Notes: generated from the letters alone by a model not told the origin. DNA of 64,000 bases from CAXBNB01 sp040222275 (GCA_040222275.1 JAVKDJ010000059.1:1-64000); one strand, 5' to 3'. Counted from the first letter of the stretch, positions 53,002-62,881 are shown. A program made the numbers and translations.

Positions 53002-54351
53002 ATGATGACGTACAAAGAGCACTTCCGAAAGAATTTTACATTGGCTTATCCCGTAATGCTGAGTCAGATGGGGCATATCCTGGTCAGTGTATCAGATAGT
53101 GTGATGGTTGGTAGGTTGGGGGCCATTCCGTTGGCTTCCATTTCGCTGGCGTTGAGTGTTTTTAGTGTGATCATGCTATTTGGTATTGGGGTTTCCTACG
53201 GGATGACCCCTCTGGTGGCACAGGCAGATGGTGCCGGGGATAAAGCCAAGAGTGCCTCCATTCTCAAACATGGCGGTATCCTGAATGCTGCAATGAGCCT
53301 GTTGCTGATGCTGGTGACCTTTGGTGGAGCCGAATCTTTAAAATATTTTGGACAAGACCAGTTGGTGCTGGAAGGTGCAGTGCCATACCTTTATATCATG
53401 GCATTTACCATGGTGCCATTGATGGTGTTTCAGAGTTTCAGGCAGTTTACAGAAGGCCTTTCTTTTACCAGGCAGGCTATGTATATTTCTGTTTCCGGCA
53501 ACATCCTTAACGTGGTTTTGAACTATATTCTCATTTTTGGCAAACTAGGGTTTGAGCCTCTTGGTCTTTTGGGTGCCGGGTATGCCACACTCATTTCCAG
53601 GGTACTAATGGCCATAGCGATGTGGGGATATGTTACCTTTAATGCCCGGTTTGAAGCCTACCAGGCGCATTTCAAGTACATCAAGGTGGATAAAAAGCGC
53701 TTCATGGACATTCTGAGGATAGGGTTGCCCTCCGGGCTACAATATATTTTTGAAGTGGGGGCATTTAGTGCAGCGGCCATCATGGTAGGTTGGATAGGAG
53801 CCATCCCATTGGCTGCACATCAGATCGCGCTCAACCTTTCGGCCATTACTTACATGATGTCAACTGGTATAGCCGCAGCTGCTACCATCCGTGTGGGCAA
53901 TCAATTGGGTAAAAATGACATCTTAACGCTAAGAAAGGCCGGTTTTACATGTTTTATTATGGCCGCTGTGTTTATGGGGTGTTGCGCTGCTATATTTATT
54001 ATGGGCAAGGGTTTTTTGCCATCAATATATGTGGATGATGTGGAGGTAATTGGATACTCGGCTGCATTACTTGTCATTGCTGCTTTTTTTCAGGTTTCAG
54101 ATGGTGTGCAGGCTGTTGGACTGGGAGTGCTCAGGGGATTGTCTGATGTGAAAATACCCACCTACGTTACACTTTTTGCCTTTTGGGTTATTTCTATCCC
54201 CATGGGTTATATCCTGGGTATCAAAATGGAAATGGGGGCACAGGGAATATGGCTTGGCTTGCTTACCGGTCTGAGTATAGGTGCTGTCCTGCACTTTATC
54301 CGGTTTAAAGAACTCACCAAAAGGATGCTCTTGAGCCGTGTTATAGCCTAA
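53002..54351 (+). CDS. MATE family efflux transporter
   Basis: 449 residues, 12 membrane helices in two repeats. FTLAYPVMLSQMGHILVSVSDSVMVGRLG is typical of the MATE/DinF N-terminus (only part quoted here as the family hallmark: PVMLSQ...DSVMVGRLG). The second repeat has LRIGLPSGLQYIFEVGAFSAA. It exports organic cations or drugs by Na+ or H+ antiport. Two adjacent ATGs (53002 and 53005) make the start ambiguous by one codon. Confidence 0.93.
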   Translation: MMTYKEHFRKNFTLAYPVMLSQMGHILVSVSDSVMVGRLGAIPLASISLALSVFSVIMLFGIGVSYGMTPLVAQADGAGDKAKSASILKHGGILNAAMSLLLMLVTFGGAESLKYFGQDQLVLEGAVPYLYIMAFTMVPLMVFQSFRQFTEGLSFTRQAMYISVSGNILNVVLNYILIFGKLGFEPLGLLGAGYATLISRVLMAIAMWGYVTFNARFEAYQAHFKYIKVDKKRFMDILRIGLPSGLQYIFEVGAFSAAAIMVGWIGAIPLAAHQIALNLSAITYMMSTGIAAAATIRVGNQLGKNDILTLRKAGFTCFIMAAVFMGCCAAIFIMGKGFLPSIYVDDVEVIGYSAALLVIAAFFQVSDGVQAVGLGVLRGLSDVKIPTYVTLFAFWVISIPMGYILGIKMEMGAQGIWLGLLTGLSIGAVLHFIRFKELTKRMLLSRVIA

Positions 54352-54501
54352 TCTTTGAAATTGCGAGCTATTCTATCTGAGTAGTTAATCGAAAAGGAGG
54401 GTTGATTTCTGGTTGGTAGTACAAGCAAATATTCGCCTCTATTTTCCAAAGTTCAATATTGATGGGAATTTCATTTCAGTAGGTTTGCTATATTTACGAC
54501 C

Positions 54502-54624
54502 ATGAGCGAAAACAATCTTCACCAGTGGCCATGCTATAAAGTTTTCAAAGGAAAATATAAGGGTGAAATTGTTAGTAGCACCATTGAGAGTTCCATTGCC
54601 ACATTTGCATTTGGCCTGGGCTAA
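54502..54624 (+). CDS. Possible 40-residue small protein
   Basis: In the 334-base gap between the MATE and sulfatase genes, an ATG at 54502 opens a 40-codon frame ending TAA at 54622. The product starts SENNLHQWPCYKVFKGKYKG and ends with a hydrophobic IATFAFGLG. A TATATTTA element, close to the -7 consensus, lies just upstream. It may be a small protein or a gene remnant. The rest of the gap shows nothing recognisable. Confidence 0.25.
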   Translation: MSENNLHQWPCYKVFKGKYKGEIVSSTIESSIATFAFGLG

Positions 54625-54685
54625 TGTCCACGAGAGGTTAACCCCTGAGCCAAATTAGTTGTAAAACCAAATCATTCATATTAAG

Positions 54686-56272
54686 ATGTTAAAACCAAAC
54701 CTTTACTTATTTTTAGCCATGTGCCTTGGCCTGTTTGCTGGGTGCAACCAGTCTCCTGAGCAGGTGAAAAAGCGCCCAAATGTGGTTTTTATCCTGGCAG
54801 ACGACTATGGTTATGCAGATCTTAGTGCAACAGGTAGTCAATATTATGAGACCCCCAATCTGGACAGAATCGCCAAAGAGGGTGTCACATTTACCCAAGG
54901 GTACGCCGCATGCAGGGTATGTAGCCCATCCAGGGCCAGCATTATGACGGGCATGTTTACCGCACGGCATGGTATTACGGATTGGATTGGTGCGAAAACA
55001 GGAGAGGACTGGAGGAGCCACAACAGGCAGGACAAGCTTTTGCCTGCGGAGTACAACCACAGCCTGAACCTCGATTATGTTACCCTGCCGGAAGCACTGA
55101 AAGAAGAAGGCTACAAGACTTTCTTTGCAGGAAAGTGGCATATTGGAGGGGAAGGATCTTTCCCTGAAGACCATGGATTTGATGTAAATAAAGGAGGCCA
55201 CCACAGGGGCAGCCCTCCGGGAGGGTACTTTGCCCCATTCAAAAACCCAAAACTGGAGGACAACCAACCAGGTGAAAACCTATCGGAAAGGCTGGCCAGG
55301 GAAACCGTTCAGTTCATCACGGACAACAAAGATTCCACCTTTTTCGCATTTCTGTCCTTCTATGCCGTACATGGACCTATCCAAACCACAGAAGAAAAGT
55401 GGAAAAAGTATCGCGACAAGGCTGAAAAGCTGGGAATAGCTGACAAAGGTTTTGAAATGGAACGAGTGTTGCCCATCAGAAAAACACAGGACAATCCCGT
55501 ATATGCCGGCTTGGTGGAATCCATGGATGATGCCATTGGTATCGTGACCAAAGCCTTGGACGACCTGGGGCTTGCCGAGAATACTATTGTGGTATTCACC
55601 TCAGACAATGGCGGAGTGGCTTCTGGTGATGCATTTTCTACTTCCAATTTGCCACTAAGGGGAGGCAAAGGATACCAATGGGAGGGGGGAATCCGTGAAC
55701 CCTTTTTGGTAAAAGTGCCCTGGCTGGATGTAGCCGGAACCAAAAACGACCAACCCGTAATGGCCACCGACCTGTATCCCACAATTCTGGAGTTGACCGG
55801 GTCTAAAATGCGTCCCGAAAACCACGTAGATGGCGTGAGCCTTGTGTCTGTGCTGAATGGGACAAAACTACAGGAAAGGCCGTTGTATTGGCACTATCCT
55901 CACTACGGCAATCAAGGGGGCAATCCATCTTCCATCATTAGGAGGGGAGATTGGAAACTGATCCATTACTGGGAAGATGATAAGGACGAATTGTACCACC
56001 TGGCCCAGGACATCAATGAGCGCAACGACCTGTCGGCAGAGCAACCCGATAGGGTGAAGGCTTTGCGGGAGGAATTGCTGGGCTGGCTGGATGAAATGAA
56101 TGCCAATTACCCAACGGAAGATCCTGAATACAATGAAGAACTGGCCATGAAACGCAAAGAGCATATAGAACAGGTGGTACTGGCAGACAAGGAAGACGAG
56201 AGGATGAGGTTTCTAAGCCCCGAATTCAAACCCAATGATAGTTGGTGGGGTAGCAAAGTTACGGTTGACTAA
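54686..56272 (+). CDS. Sulfatase (arylsulfatase family) lipoprotein
   Basis: 528 residues with lipobox LFAGC (Cys20). It has NVVFILADDYGYADLS (metal-binding aspartates) and the sulfatase signature CSPSRASIMTG, with Cys79 to become formylglycine. GKWHIGG and FTSDNGGVASG follow. The C-terminus is of normal sulfatase length. The enzyme hydrolyses sulfate esters, as on algal or host polysaccharides, at the cell surface or periplasm. The needed formylglycine-generating enzyme is not in the window. Monocistronic. Confidence 0.94.
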   Translation: MLKPNLYLFLAMCLGLFAGCNQSPEQVKKRPNVVFILADDYGYADLSATGSQYYETPNLDRIAKEGVTFTQGYAACRVCSPSRASIMTGMFTARHGITDWIGAKTGEDWRSHNRQDKLLPAEYNHSLNLDYVTLPEALKEEGYKTFFAGKWHIGGEGSFPEDHGFDVNKGGHHRGSPPGGYFAPFKNPKLEDNQPGENLSERLARETVQFITDNKDSTFFAFLSFYAVHGPIQTTEEKWKKYRDKAEKLGIADKGFEMERVLPIRKTQDNPVYAGLVESMDDAIGIVTKALDDLGLAENTIVVFTSDNGGVASGDAFSTSNLPLRGGKGYQWEGGIREPFLVKVPWLDVAGTKNDQPVMATDLYPTILELTGSKMRPENHVDGVSLVSVLNGTKLQERPLYWHYPHYGNQGGNPSSIIRRGDWKLIHYWEDDKDELYHLAQDINERNDLSAEQPDRVKALREELLGWLDEMNANYPTEDPEYNEELAMKRKEHIEQVVLADKEDERMRFLSPEFKPNDSWWGSKVTVD

Positions 56273-56281
56273 TGTTTTTAT

Positions 56282-56317
56282 GCTGTTTGGCATGTTCCGA
56301 AGGGCATGCCGAACAGC
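56282..56317 (+). terminator. Long hairpin downstream of the sulfatase
   Basis: GCTGTTTGGCATG (56282-56294) pairs with CATGCCGAACAGC (56305-56317), 13 bp with one G-U pair and a ten-base loop. No T-run follows. Probably ends the sulfatase transcript or is a REP-like element. Confidence 0.4.
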
Positions 56318-56479
56318 AGATCAATGGGGATTTGCTATTTTGAGGTTTACAAGTAGGGTAATTGATTTGAAATTGCAAAGCCTCTATGAATACGGCAGGG
56401 AAGGATTCAATCCTCCAAAGTGGAGGTGCCCAAACTTTACCGCAACTGTATTATTTTGTCTTGTCCATGGGTTAAATTT

Positions 56480-57181
56480 TCAAAACCCACTGATCTTTGC
56501 TAAAAACTGGTCGTATTCATCTTCGAACAGGACTTCCAAAGTTAGCCCTGCATCTTCCACGATTTGTCCGAGCATTTCCTGATCAGCATATACCCAATCA
56601 AACCATTCCCCTTGTTTGCCTTCGTATTCGTACTGATACCTGATGTCTCCATAGTAGGGGTAGGGCACTTCAAAATCGGGGTTGTCTTCATACAAGTATT
56701 TGATATCCGATGAATCCAGAAGGATTTTCCCCCCTGGATTGAGCAGCCCTTTGCAGGTTTTCAAAAAGTCAGGGATTTCGTTTAGTGTACCCGCTATGCC
56801 AATGCCATTCATAAGCAGTAGCAGGGTGTCGTATTTCTGCCTGTGTTGCCTGTAGTCTTCTAAAATTACATTTTTCACACCTCTCTGGCGCATCGTTTCT
56901 ACACACCCTTCAGACAATTCTAGGGCATATACATCCTGTCCTGCTTCCTGAAGTGCAAGCACATTAGCCCCGGCAGCTGCCCCTATATCTAGAATTTTTC
57001 CAGAACAAGCGGATAGTGCCTTTTTCTCTAATTCCGGAAATTGTTCGGGCGTACGGAAATACACCTCAACAGGCATTTCTTCCGGATCATCATAAGAGTT
57101 GTTGATGATGAGTTTGCTTTTTGTGTTGCCATTGTGGTAGTCCACAATAGCCTGGCCGTGGATATCCTTCACTTCTGCCAA
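56480..57181 (-). CDS. Class I SAM-dependent methyltransferase
   Basis: 233 residues, beginning at TTG (MAEVKDIHGQAIVDYHNGN). SAM-binding motif ILDIGAAAGANVLALQEAG (near 70), with YALELSEGCVETMRQRG and LLLLMNGIGIAG following. The substrate is unknown. Its start directly abuts the ffh stop (TAA-TTG, no spacer), so it is translationally linked to ffh. Confidence 0.85.
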   Translation of the reverse strand: MAEVKDIHGQAIVDYHNGNTKSKLIINNSYDDPEEMPVEVYFRTPEQFPELEKKALSACSGKILDIGAAAGANVLALQEAGQDVYALELSEGCVETMRQRGVKNVILEDYRQHRQKYDTLLLLMNGIGIAGTLNEIPDFLKTCKGLLNPGGKILLDSSDIKYLYEDNPDFEVPYPYYGDIRYQYEYEGKQGEWFDWVYADQEMLGQIVEDAGLTLEVLFEDEYDQFLAKISGF

Positions 57182-58510
57182 TTAGCGCCCCATCAGGTTC
57201 ATGGCAGAAAGGGCCCTTTTTGCGCCACCCATTTTGTTCATGGTTTTCATCATTTTGCGCATTTGATCAAATTGTTTCAAAAGCTGGTTTACTTCCTGCA
57301 CAGAAGTGCCACTGCCTTTTGAAATCCTGATTTTACGGCTTCCATTGATCACATCAGGGTTTTCCCTTTCCTTAGGGGTCATGGATTTTATGATCGCTTC
57401 GATTGGCTTCAGTGAGTCATCGTCTATGTCAATATCTTTAATGGCTTTGCCTACCCCGGGTATCATGCCCATGAGGTCTTTCAGGTTGCCCATTTTTTTG
57501 ATTTGCTCCAGCTGGGATAGAAAATCGTCAAAACCGAACTGGTTTTTCCTTATTTTCTTCTGTATCCTTCTGGATTCTTCTTCGTCAAAGTTTTGCTGGG
57601 CTTTTTCTACCAGCGATACCACATCACCCATACCAAGAATCCTGTTGGCCATCCTGTCGGGATGAAACAGGTCAAGGGCTTCCATTTTCTCTCCATGGCT
57701 GATGTATTTGATTGGTTTTTCCACCACAGTCCTGATGGAAAGGGCAGCACCACCACGGGTATCACCATCAAGTTTCGTCAGGACTACCCCGTCAAAGTTG
57801 AGCCTGTCGTTGAATGTTTTAGCGGTGTTCACTGCATCCTGTCCCGTCATGGAATCCACCACGAAAAGGGTTTCTGCCGGGTTGAGGTTCTTTTTTAGAG
57901 ACTCAATCTCCTGCATCATTTGCTCATCTACAGCCAGGCGCCCGGCCGTATCTATGATCACCGTCTTCTTATTGTTTTGTTTGGCGTGCTTCAGTGCATT
58001 TTTGGCGATGCTCAGGGCATCCTTGTTTTCGGGCTCGGCATATACATCCACATCTATTTGCTCTCCAAGCACTTTCAGCTGATCGATCGCAGCAGGTCGG
58101 TAAATGTCGCATGCCACCAGCAGCACATTCCTTTGCGATTTGAGGTGGTTGGCCAGCTTACCGGAAAAGGTGGTTTTACCAGATCCCTGCAAACCGGATA
58201 TGAGGATGATGTTTGGGTCGCCTTGCAGATTGATGGCCTCATTGGATTTTCCCATCAGCAGGGTAAGTTCCTCTGCTACGATTTTGGTAAGCAACTGCCC
58301 AGGGGAAACAGCAATCAGTACATCCTGCCCAAGTGCTTTTTCTTTGATATTGTCGGTTACGTCCTTGGCAACTTTATAATTTACATCGGCATCTATCAAA
58401 GCCCTTCTGATCTCCTTTACTGTACTTGCAACGTTGATTTCAGTTATCCTGCCTTGTCCTTTCAGCGTCTTAAACGCCTTGTCAAGCTTTACACTCAGAT
58501 TGTCAAACAT
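57182..58510 (-). CDS. ffh: Signal recognition particle protein Ffh
   Basis: A 442-residue SRP54 homologue that, with 4.5S RNA, targets nascent membrane proteins to FtsY. N-domain about 1-90. The G-domain has the P-loop GLQGSGKTTFSGKLA, DTAGRLAVDEQMM, and TKLDGDTRGGAALS. The methionine-rich M-domain occupies the last 130 residues (QMRKMMKTMNKMGG) and ends in an RNA-binding region. Complete length for Ffh. A TACTTTTG promoter element lies upstream. Confidence 0.97.
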   Translation of the reverse strand: MFDNLSVKLDKAFKTLKGQGRITEINVASTVKEIRRALIDADVNYKVAKDVTDNIKEKALGQDVLIAVSPGQLLTKIVAEELTLLMGKSNEAINLQGDPNIILISGLQGSGKTTFSGKLANHLKSQRNVLLVACDIYRPAAIDQLKVLGEQIDVDVYAEPENKDALSIAKNALKHAKQNNKKTVIIDTAGRLAVDEQMMQEIESLKKNLNPAETLFVVDSMTGQDAVNTAKTFNDRLNFDGVVLTKLDGDTRGGAALSIRTVVEKPIKYISHGEKMEALDLFHPDRMANRILGMGDVVSLVEKAQQNFDEEESRRIQKKIRKNQFGFDDFLSQLEQIKKMGNLKDLMGMIPGVGKAIKDIDIDDDSLKPIEAIIKSMTPKERENPDVINGSRKIRISKGSGTSVQEVNQLLKQFDQMRKMMKTMNKMGGAKRALSAMNLMGR

Positions 58511-58546
58511 ATCCCGCTAATGTCTTTTTAGTCTTAAAAATTGCTG

Positions 58547-58554
58547 CAAAAGTA
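58547..58554 (-). promoter_or_regulatory. -7 promoter element of ffh
   Basis: On the minus strand TACTTTTG (58554-58547) fits TAnnTTTG, 37 bases upstream of the ffh ATG. A -33 element is less clear. Confidence 0.45.
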
Positions 58555-58726
58555 GTGATTTATTCGTTAACTATTCATCCCGGGCCGCCGAGTTTCAGGC
58601 TAAAAACACATTAAATTTTTAGAATTCTAAAAAAAAGGCTACAGGTTTGAAATCGGATATCTCCTCTGCCTGTGTTTTTTGAGGCCTATTAAATGAATGG
58701 CTGCCGATGTGCGTTATAATGATCTG

Positions 58727-60679
58727 CTATTCTACGGTCATTTCATTACGAATCAACCTGCGGTTGTATTCCTGTATGACAGCTTTTATTTTCAGGTCAA
58801 ATTTTTTCTCAATTTCAGGCAGGGAGCCGTTCAGGTTTTTAGTCAACAATTCATCTTTTTGTATATCGTAAAGGCTGGTTACCACATCGCCGTTATGCTG
58901 GGCCAGGTACCCATCCATTATCATTTGGTATGAGTCGCCGACATAGTTCAAGGCAAAGTGGTCCGTGTTTGTGTCGAAAATGTCCGTACCAAAAGCAATG
59001 TATGGATTGGGGTAGCCGAGCATGTTCAATATTGTAGGCATGATGTCATTTTGCTGGGCTACAGTTTGCTCGTCAAATCCTTTAAGCCGGGTGTTTCCAG
59101 GTTCATGGATGATGATCGGTACAGTAAAAGTGCCCATGGATGTTTTGTATTTCAATATATCGCTGTAGGTAGAGGCATGGTCGGCTGTCAATACAAAGAT
59201 GGTGTTTTCGTACCAGTCTGACTTTTTCGCTTCTTCAAAAAACCGCCTGAGTGAAAAATCCGTGTACCCAACGTTTTTATGTATTTTCAAGGTGCCTTCC
59301 GGAAATTTTCCCTTGTGTTTTTCCGGCAAAATAAACGGATGATGGGAAGATACGGAGAATAGCGCTGAAAAGAACGGTTGTTTCATTTTTCCCAATTCAG
59401 TGTTGAAATACTGAAAGAATTCCTCGTCCCAAATACCCCAGATGCCGTCATAATGTTCATCGTTGTTGAATTCGTTTTTTCCGAAATATTCCTGAAAGCC
59501 GGCCTGGTTCGCGAAAGCATCAAACCCCATCGATCCATTGGCAGCACCATGAAAAAAGGCTGTATAATATCCTTCCCCGGCCAGGGTTGATGCCAGGCTG
59601 TTGATGTTGTTGCCGGAGTAATGCGACAAAATGAAGGGGGCCACCAGCGATGGAATACTGGCCAATACAGACGGCATGCCGGAGATGGATTTGCGCCCAT
59701 TGGCATACGAATGCTTGAATGTGTAGGAATGTTGGATGAGGCTGTCCAGAAAGGGGGTAAACCCGGTGTAACCTTCAATGTCCCTGTTGAGGGCACCAAT
59801 ATGTTCGGTACCAAAGCTTTCCAGAATGAAAACCACCACGTTTTTTCTCGTCATGGTGCTGTCGGGGTTTCCTGGGTGCAATGCCGTGAAGATTTTTTCC
59901 TGTTCGGTCTGCGAAGGGAAATATTGTTTTTCCTGTAAGGCACTTTTTTTCAAAGTCCTGAAGATGGCAAAGGGGGTATTCAGCACTATGGCCCTTTCGT
60001 TCGGCTTTTGGATATAAGCCGATGCATTACTCAATGTAATAGGCCTTGTACTGTGCTTAAATCCGCCTCTGATCCCGACTATGACCAGATAGACCGATAC
60101 GCCCATCAGCAAAAACTGAATAATCGAGTATGCCCATAATTTTTGGTCTGTGGCGGATGTCAGCGTTATGCGTTTGTATAAAAAAACCATGAACACGATC
60201 AGGCCAATGGCCAACAGATCGACGTACCAATATTCTATCAGGAACCGCAACACCAAACCAGGTAGGTTGGTTTCGTTGGCAAATTGCTGGAAAATGGCCG
60301 CAGTGGTCCTTTTCAAAGTGATCTGATAATATACGGTATCGGCCATGTTCATCAGGATGCCTTTGGCATTGGGGATCGTGAAGAGCCAGAAGGAAATGCG
60401 CTGATAGCCCTCATTATGCCTTATCTTCAACGGAATGATTTGGGATAATATATAAAGGGAATTGATATAGAGGGCGGCTGTAAGATCAAACCTTAGGCCG
60501 CCGAAAAGGATGGTTGACAATCTGGAGAAGGTGATGTCAGGGTAGTATTCCAGATTGTAGGCATAGAAAAACAACCTGCACAAGGTGAACACAAACAAGA
60601 CAACAAACAATCGGTAGATCAGGGCAGGGTATATGTTGAGTTTGATAGGATTGGTACCGGATAATTTGAGTATGCCCAT
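58727..60679 (-). CDS. LTA synthase-like sulfatase-family membrane protein
   Basis: 650 residues from the ATG at 60679. A TTG start at 60700 would add seven residues. The N-terminal 230 residues contain about five membrane helices (IYRLFVVLFVFTLCRLFF), and the extracytoplasmic catalytic domain follows with VVVFILESFGTEHIG, ANGRKSISGMPSVL (likely nucleophile Ser/Thr) and FVLTADHAST with metal ligands. Such proteins transfer phosphoglycerol or phosphoethanolamine-like groups to envelope glycans or lipids. Monocistronic, downstream of ffh in orientation but separated by a 216-base spacer. Confidence 0.9.
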   Translation of the reverse strand: MGILKLSGTNPIKLNIYPALIYRLFVVLFVFTLCRLFFYAYNLEYYPDITFSRLSTILFGGLRFDLTAALYINSLYILSQIIPLKIRHNEGYQRISFWLFTIPNAKGILMNMADTVYYQITLKRTTAAIFQQFANETNLPGLVLRFLIEYWYVDLLAIGLIVFMVFLYKRITLTSATDQKLWAYSIIQFLLMGVSVYLVIVGIRGGFKHSTRPITLSNASAYIQKPNERAIVLNTPFAIFRTLKKSALQEKQYFPSQTEQEKIFTALHPGNPDSTMTRKNVVVFILESFGTEHIGALNRDIEGYTGFTPFLDSLIQHSYTFKHSYANGRKSISGMPSVLASIPSLVAPFILSHYSGNNINSLASTLAGEGYYTAFFHGAANGSMGFDAFANQAGFQEYFGKNEFNNDEHYDGIWGIWDEEFFQYFNTELGKMKQPFFSALFSVSSHHPFILPEKHKGKFPEGTLKIHKNVGYTDFSLRRFFEEAKKSDWYENTIFVLTADHASTYSDILKYKTSMGTFTVPIIIHEPGNTRLKGFDEQTVAQQNDIMPTILNMLGYPNPYIAFGTDIFDTNTDHFALNYVGDSYQMIMDGYLAQHNGDVVTSLYDIQKDELLTKNLNGSLPEIEKKFDLKIKAVIQEYNRRLIRNEMTVE

Positions 60680-60823
60680 AGATGAAATTTTACCGGGCAA
60701 AACTAAATATTAATTTAATATGAAGGGTGTGTTAGGTAATGTCTCGTTTAATAAGAGTGAAAGCTCATTAGGGTTGTGGGTGTGATTTGTATGGTGGTGA
60801 ATTTTGCTGGCTGTTAGTACTTA

Positions 60824-60934
60824 GTTTTTGGCCTTTGGCTTTTGGTTTTTGGCTGTTAGGTTTTGGAACCGTAAATACTACAAGCGAAAGGCCAACAGCG
60901 AATGGCGAATAGCGAACAACGAACAGCGAACAGC
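60824..60934. repeat. Inverted heptanucleotide repeat arrays
   Basis: Six heptamers based on GCTTTTG lie at 60824-60865 (GTTTTTG, GCCTTTG, GCTTTTG, GTTTTTG, GCTGTTA, GGTTTTG). Seven heptamers based on GAACAGC lie at 60886-60934, and their reverse complement GCTGTTC/GCTGTTG resembles the left units. The two arrays face each other across 20 bases, so the region can fold back. Nothing else is encoded in the 394-base gap (60680-61073). Confidence 0.7.
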
Positions 60935-61073
60935 ACTTTATCTGACTATAGTCATAGGATCAACATTATCGTATTTCAAAACCACAAAAAAGTTTTCTAA
61001 TAGAATGTGCAACCTTTTATGAACAATTAATGTATAGGCATAGTACTTTGTATAACACAATACCTTCTATAAC

Positions 61074-61535
61074 ATGAAAAAGCTATTATTGATTGCCCCC
61101 ATGCTAGTGCTCATGCTGGCGGCCAACGCCCAGACCAGGAAAGTAAAAGAAAAAGACCTGAAAGGCACCTGGAAACTTGTGATCGACATTGACAAGGAAG
61201 ACATAGTAGATGAAATGGATGAAGACGACAATGTATTTGCCCGGATACTGGTAAAGTCTGTGGTGGGGTTTGTGGATGATATTTTGGAAGAAATAGACAT
61301 CTGGTTTGAATTTCAGCCGAACAACGAACTGAAAATAACCGTGAATGCCCTGGGTGAAGAAGAAGTGGAATATACCGAATGGCGCATCAACAACAAAGGG
61401 CAGCTAATCATCGAAGATACCGATTCGTTTGAGTCAGACGATGAATACTGGATGTTTGAGGGTGATGTGCTGGTGGCCTTTGATAAGGACGACAACAAAC
61501 CCGAAAAGCAGGTTTATTTGGTGAATATGGATTAA
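61074..61535 (+). CDS. Exported lipocalin-like small protein
   Basis: 153 residues with signal peptide (KKLLLIAPMLVLMLAANA). The mature part begins KDLKGTWKLVIDID, the usual start of lipocalin-like small proteins of Bacteroidota, and is very acidic throughout (EDIVDEMDEDDNVF). Likely periplasmic and ligand-binding. No function is assigned. Confidence 0.75.
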   Translation: MKKLLLIAPMLVLMLAANAQTRKVKEKDLKGTWKLVIDIDKEDIVDEMDEDDNVFARILVKSVVGFVDDILEEIDIWFEFQPNNELKITVNALGEEEVEYTEWRINNKGQLIIEDTDSFESDDEYWMFEGDVLVAFDKDDNKPEKQVYLVNMD

Positions 61536-61617
61536 AGGGAACTATTTGATTTGAGGTGAAACAGTAAGGGGAACTACTTGTTTACCTTGTCGAAATCAAT
61601 TCTCTTTCGGGTTCGCT

Positions 61618-62271
61618 TTACCAATCCTTCAACGGCACCCTAAATGTCAATAATGATAAATAAGCCAACGATTCTTTGTCTTCGTTTTTACCTAAGGTCA
61701 TGTTCAAGCCCAGGTGGAATTTTTTGATTTTTCGAAAAACTGACAAATTCATGGATGTTGTGCCATTTACCCTTTTGTCATCATAGTAATAGGCGGTTCT
61801 CCTTAAACCAATTTCGTACTGCCACTTCCCGGATTTTGAATAATTCAGAAAAGCGCCGTAATGATAGGGTTCGAAAAAAAGATTGCTGAGATTGGAATCA
61901 TCTGGTTTTTTTAACCAAATATTGGTTTGGAAGCCGACACCACCTTTAATACCAATAGAAAAGTTTTTATGTATTAATTTTTTATATCCCAGTCCTGCTC
62001 CAAAAAAACTCAATTCCTTAAACAACTGATTTTTGTATTGTTCAATATCTTCTACTTTGGTGCTGTCAGTCATTGATCCATTTTTGATAGTTTCTTCCTG
62101 AATGACAATACTCGAAGGATTCTTGTATGTGGCAGGGTTTTTCAATTGACTGATGATTACAAGAGGTATTAAAATAATATATTCCAACTTCTTCCTGAGT
62201 TTTAATTGAACATCCGATTTGATTACTATTCCCCAATAGCATGCATAAAGGTATGTTAATTTTTGTCCCAT
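61618..62271 (-). CDS. Hypothetical barrel-like protein, intact copy of a local duplication
   Basis: 217 residues, strand-rich C-terminal half (SFFGAGLGYKKL, GGVGFQTNIWL, YHYGAFLNYS, YEIGLRRTAYYY, HLGLNMTLG) suggesting an outer-membrane beta-barrel or similar protein. The N-terminus is not a clean signal peptide; a hydrophobic stretch at KLEYIILIPLVIIS may act as one if translation starts later. A decayed duplicate lies 174 bases downstream in the map at 62445-62820. Confidence 0.6.
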   Translation of the reverse strand: MGQKLTYLYACYWGIVIKSDVQLKLRKKLEYIILIPLVIISQLKNPATYKNPSSIVIQEETIKNGSMTDSTKVEDIEQYKNQLFKELSFFGAGLGYKKLIHKNFSIGIKGGVGFQTNIWLKKPDDSNLSNLFFEPYHYGAFLNYSKSGKWQYEIGLRRTAYYYDDKRVNGTTSMNLSVFRKIKKFHLGLNMTLGKNEDKESLAYLSLLTFRVPLKDW

Positions 62272-62444
62272 AAAATGACATCTGCCGTGTAATATGTTAC
62301 ATTTTCATTAACAAGAGTAAGGAAGTCTGATCTTAGCATTACCTAAGAATTTATAGAACACGGTTCTTATGATGATGAGGAGGATGGAAGGTTGCAGGAG
62401 AATTATCGCAAATTTTTATGGCTTAATAAGGAATGATAGTATCA

Positions 62445-62820
62445 CTACCAATCCTTCAACGGCACCCTGAATGTCAATAAAGACAAGTATGCCAACGATT
62501 CTTTGTCTTCGTTTTTACCTAAGGTCATGTTCAGGCCCAGGTGGAATTTTTTGGTTTTTCGAAAAACTGACAAACTCATGGATGTAGTGCCATTTACCCT
62601 TTTGCCATCATAGTAATAGGCGGTTTTCCTTAAACCTATTTCGTACTGCCACTTCCCGGATTTTTAATAATTCAGAAAAGCGCCGTAATGATAGGGTTCG
62701 AAAAAAAGATTACTGAGATTGGAATCAACTGGTTCTTTTAACCAAATGTTGGTTTGGAAGCCGGCACCACCTTTTACCCCAATCGAAAGGTTTTTGTATT
62801 CGGAAGGGTTTTTCAATTAC
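62445..62820 (-). pseudogene. Degenerate duplicate of the barrel-like gene at 61618-62271
   Basis: This stretch aligns closely with the 3' half of the neighbouring gene. The stop (TAG) and all 73 C-terminal codons keep frame. At 62664-62666 the serine codon TCA of the intact copy has become TAA. Farther upstream about 155 bases are deleted, joining the equivalent of 61967 to about 62123. The 5' end and start codon are missing. Confidence 0.8.
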
Positions 62821-62881
62821 AATTATTTCCCGTAGTAATAAGCAAATTTTATACACCTGCGCCTTAAAACCCAGATTGGTT

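Noticed and set aside
58620..58690. A possible terminator with T8 run between ffh and the LTA-synthase-like gene
   Set aside because: The stem is only about five base pairs across a long loop.
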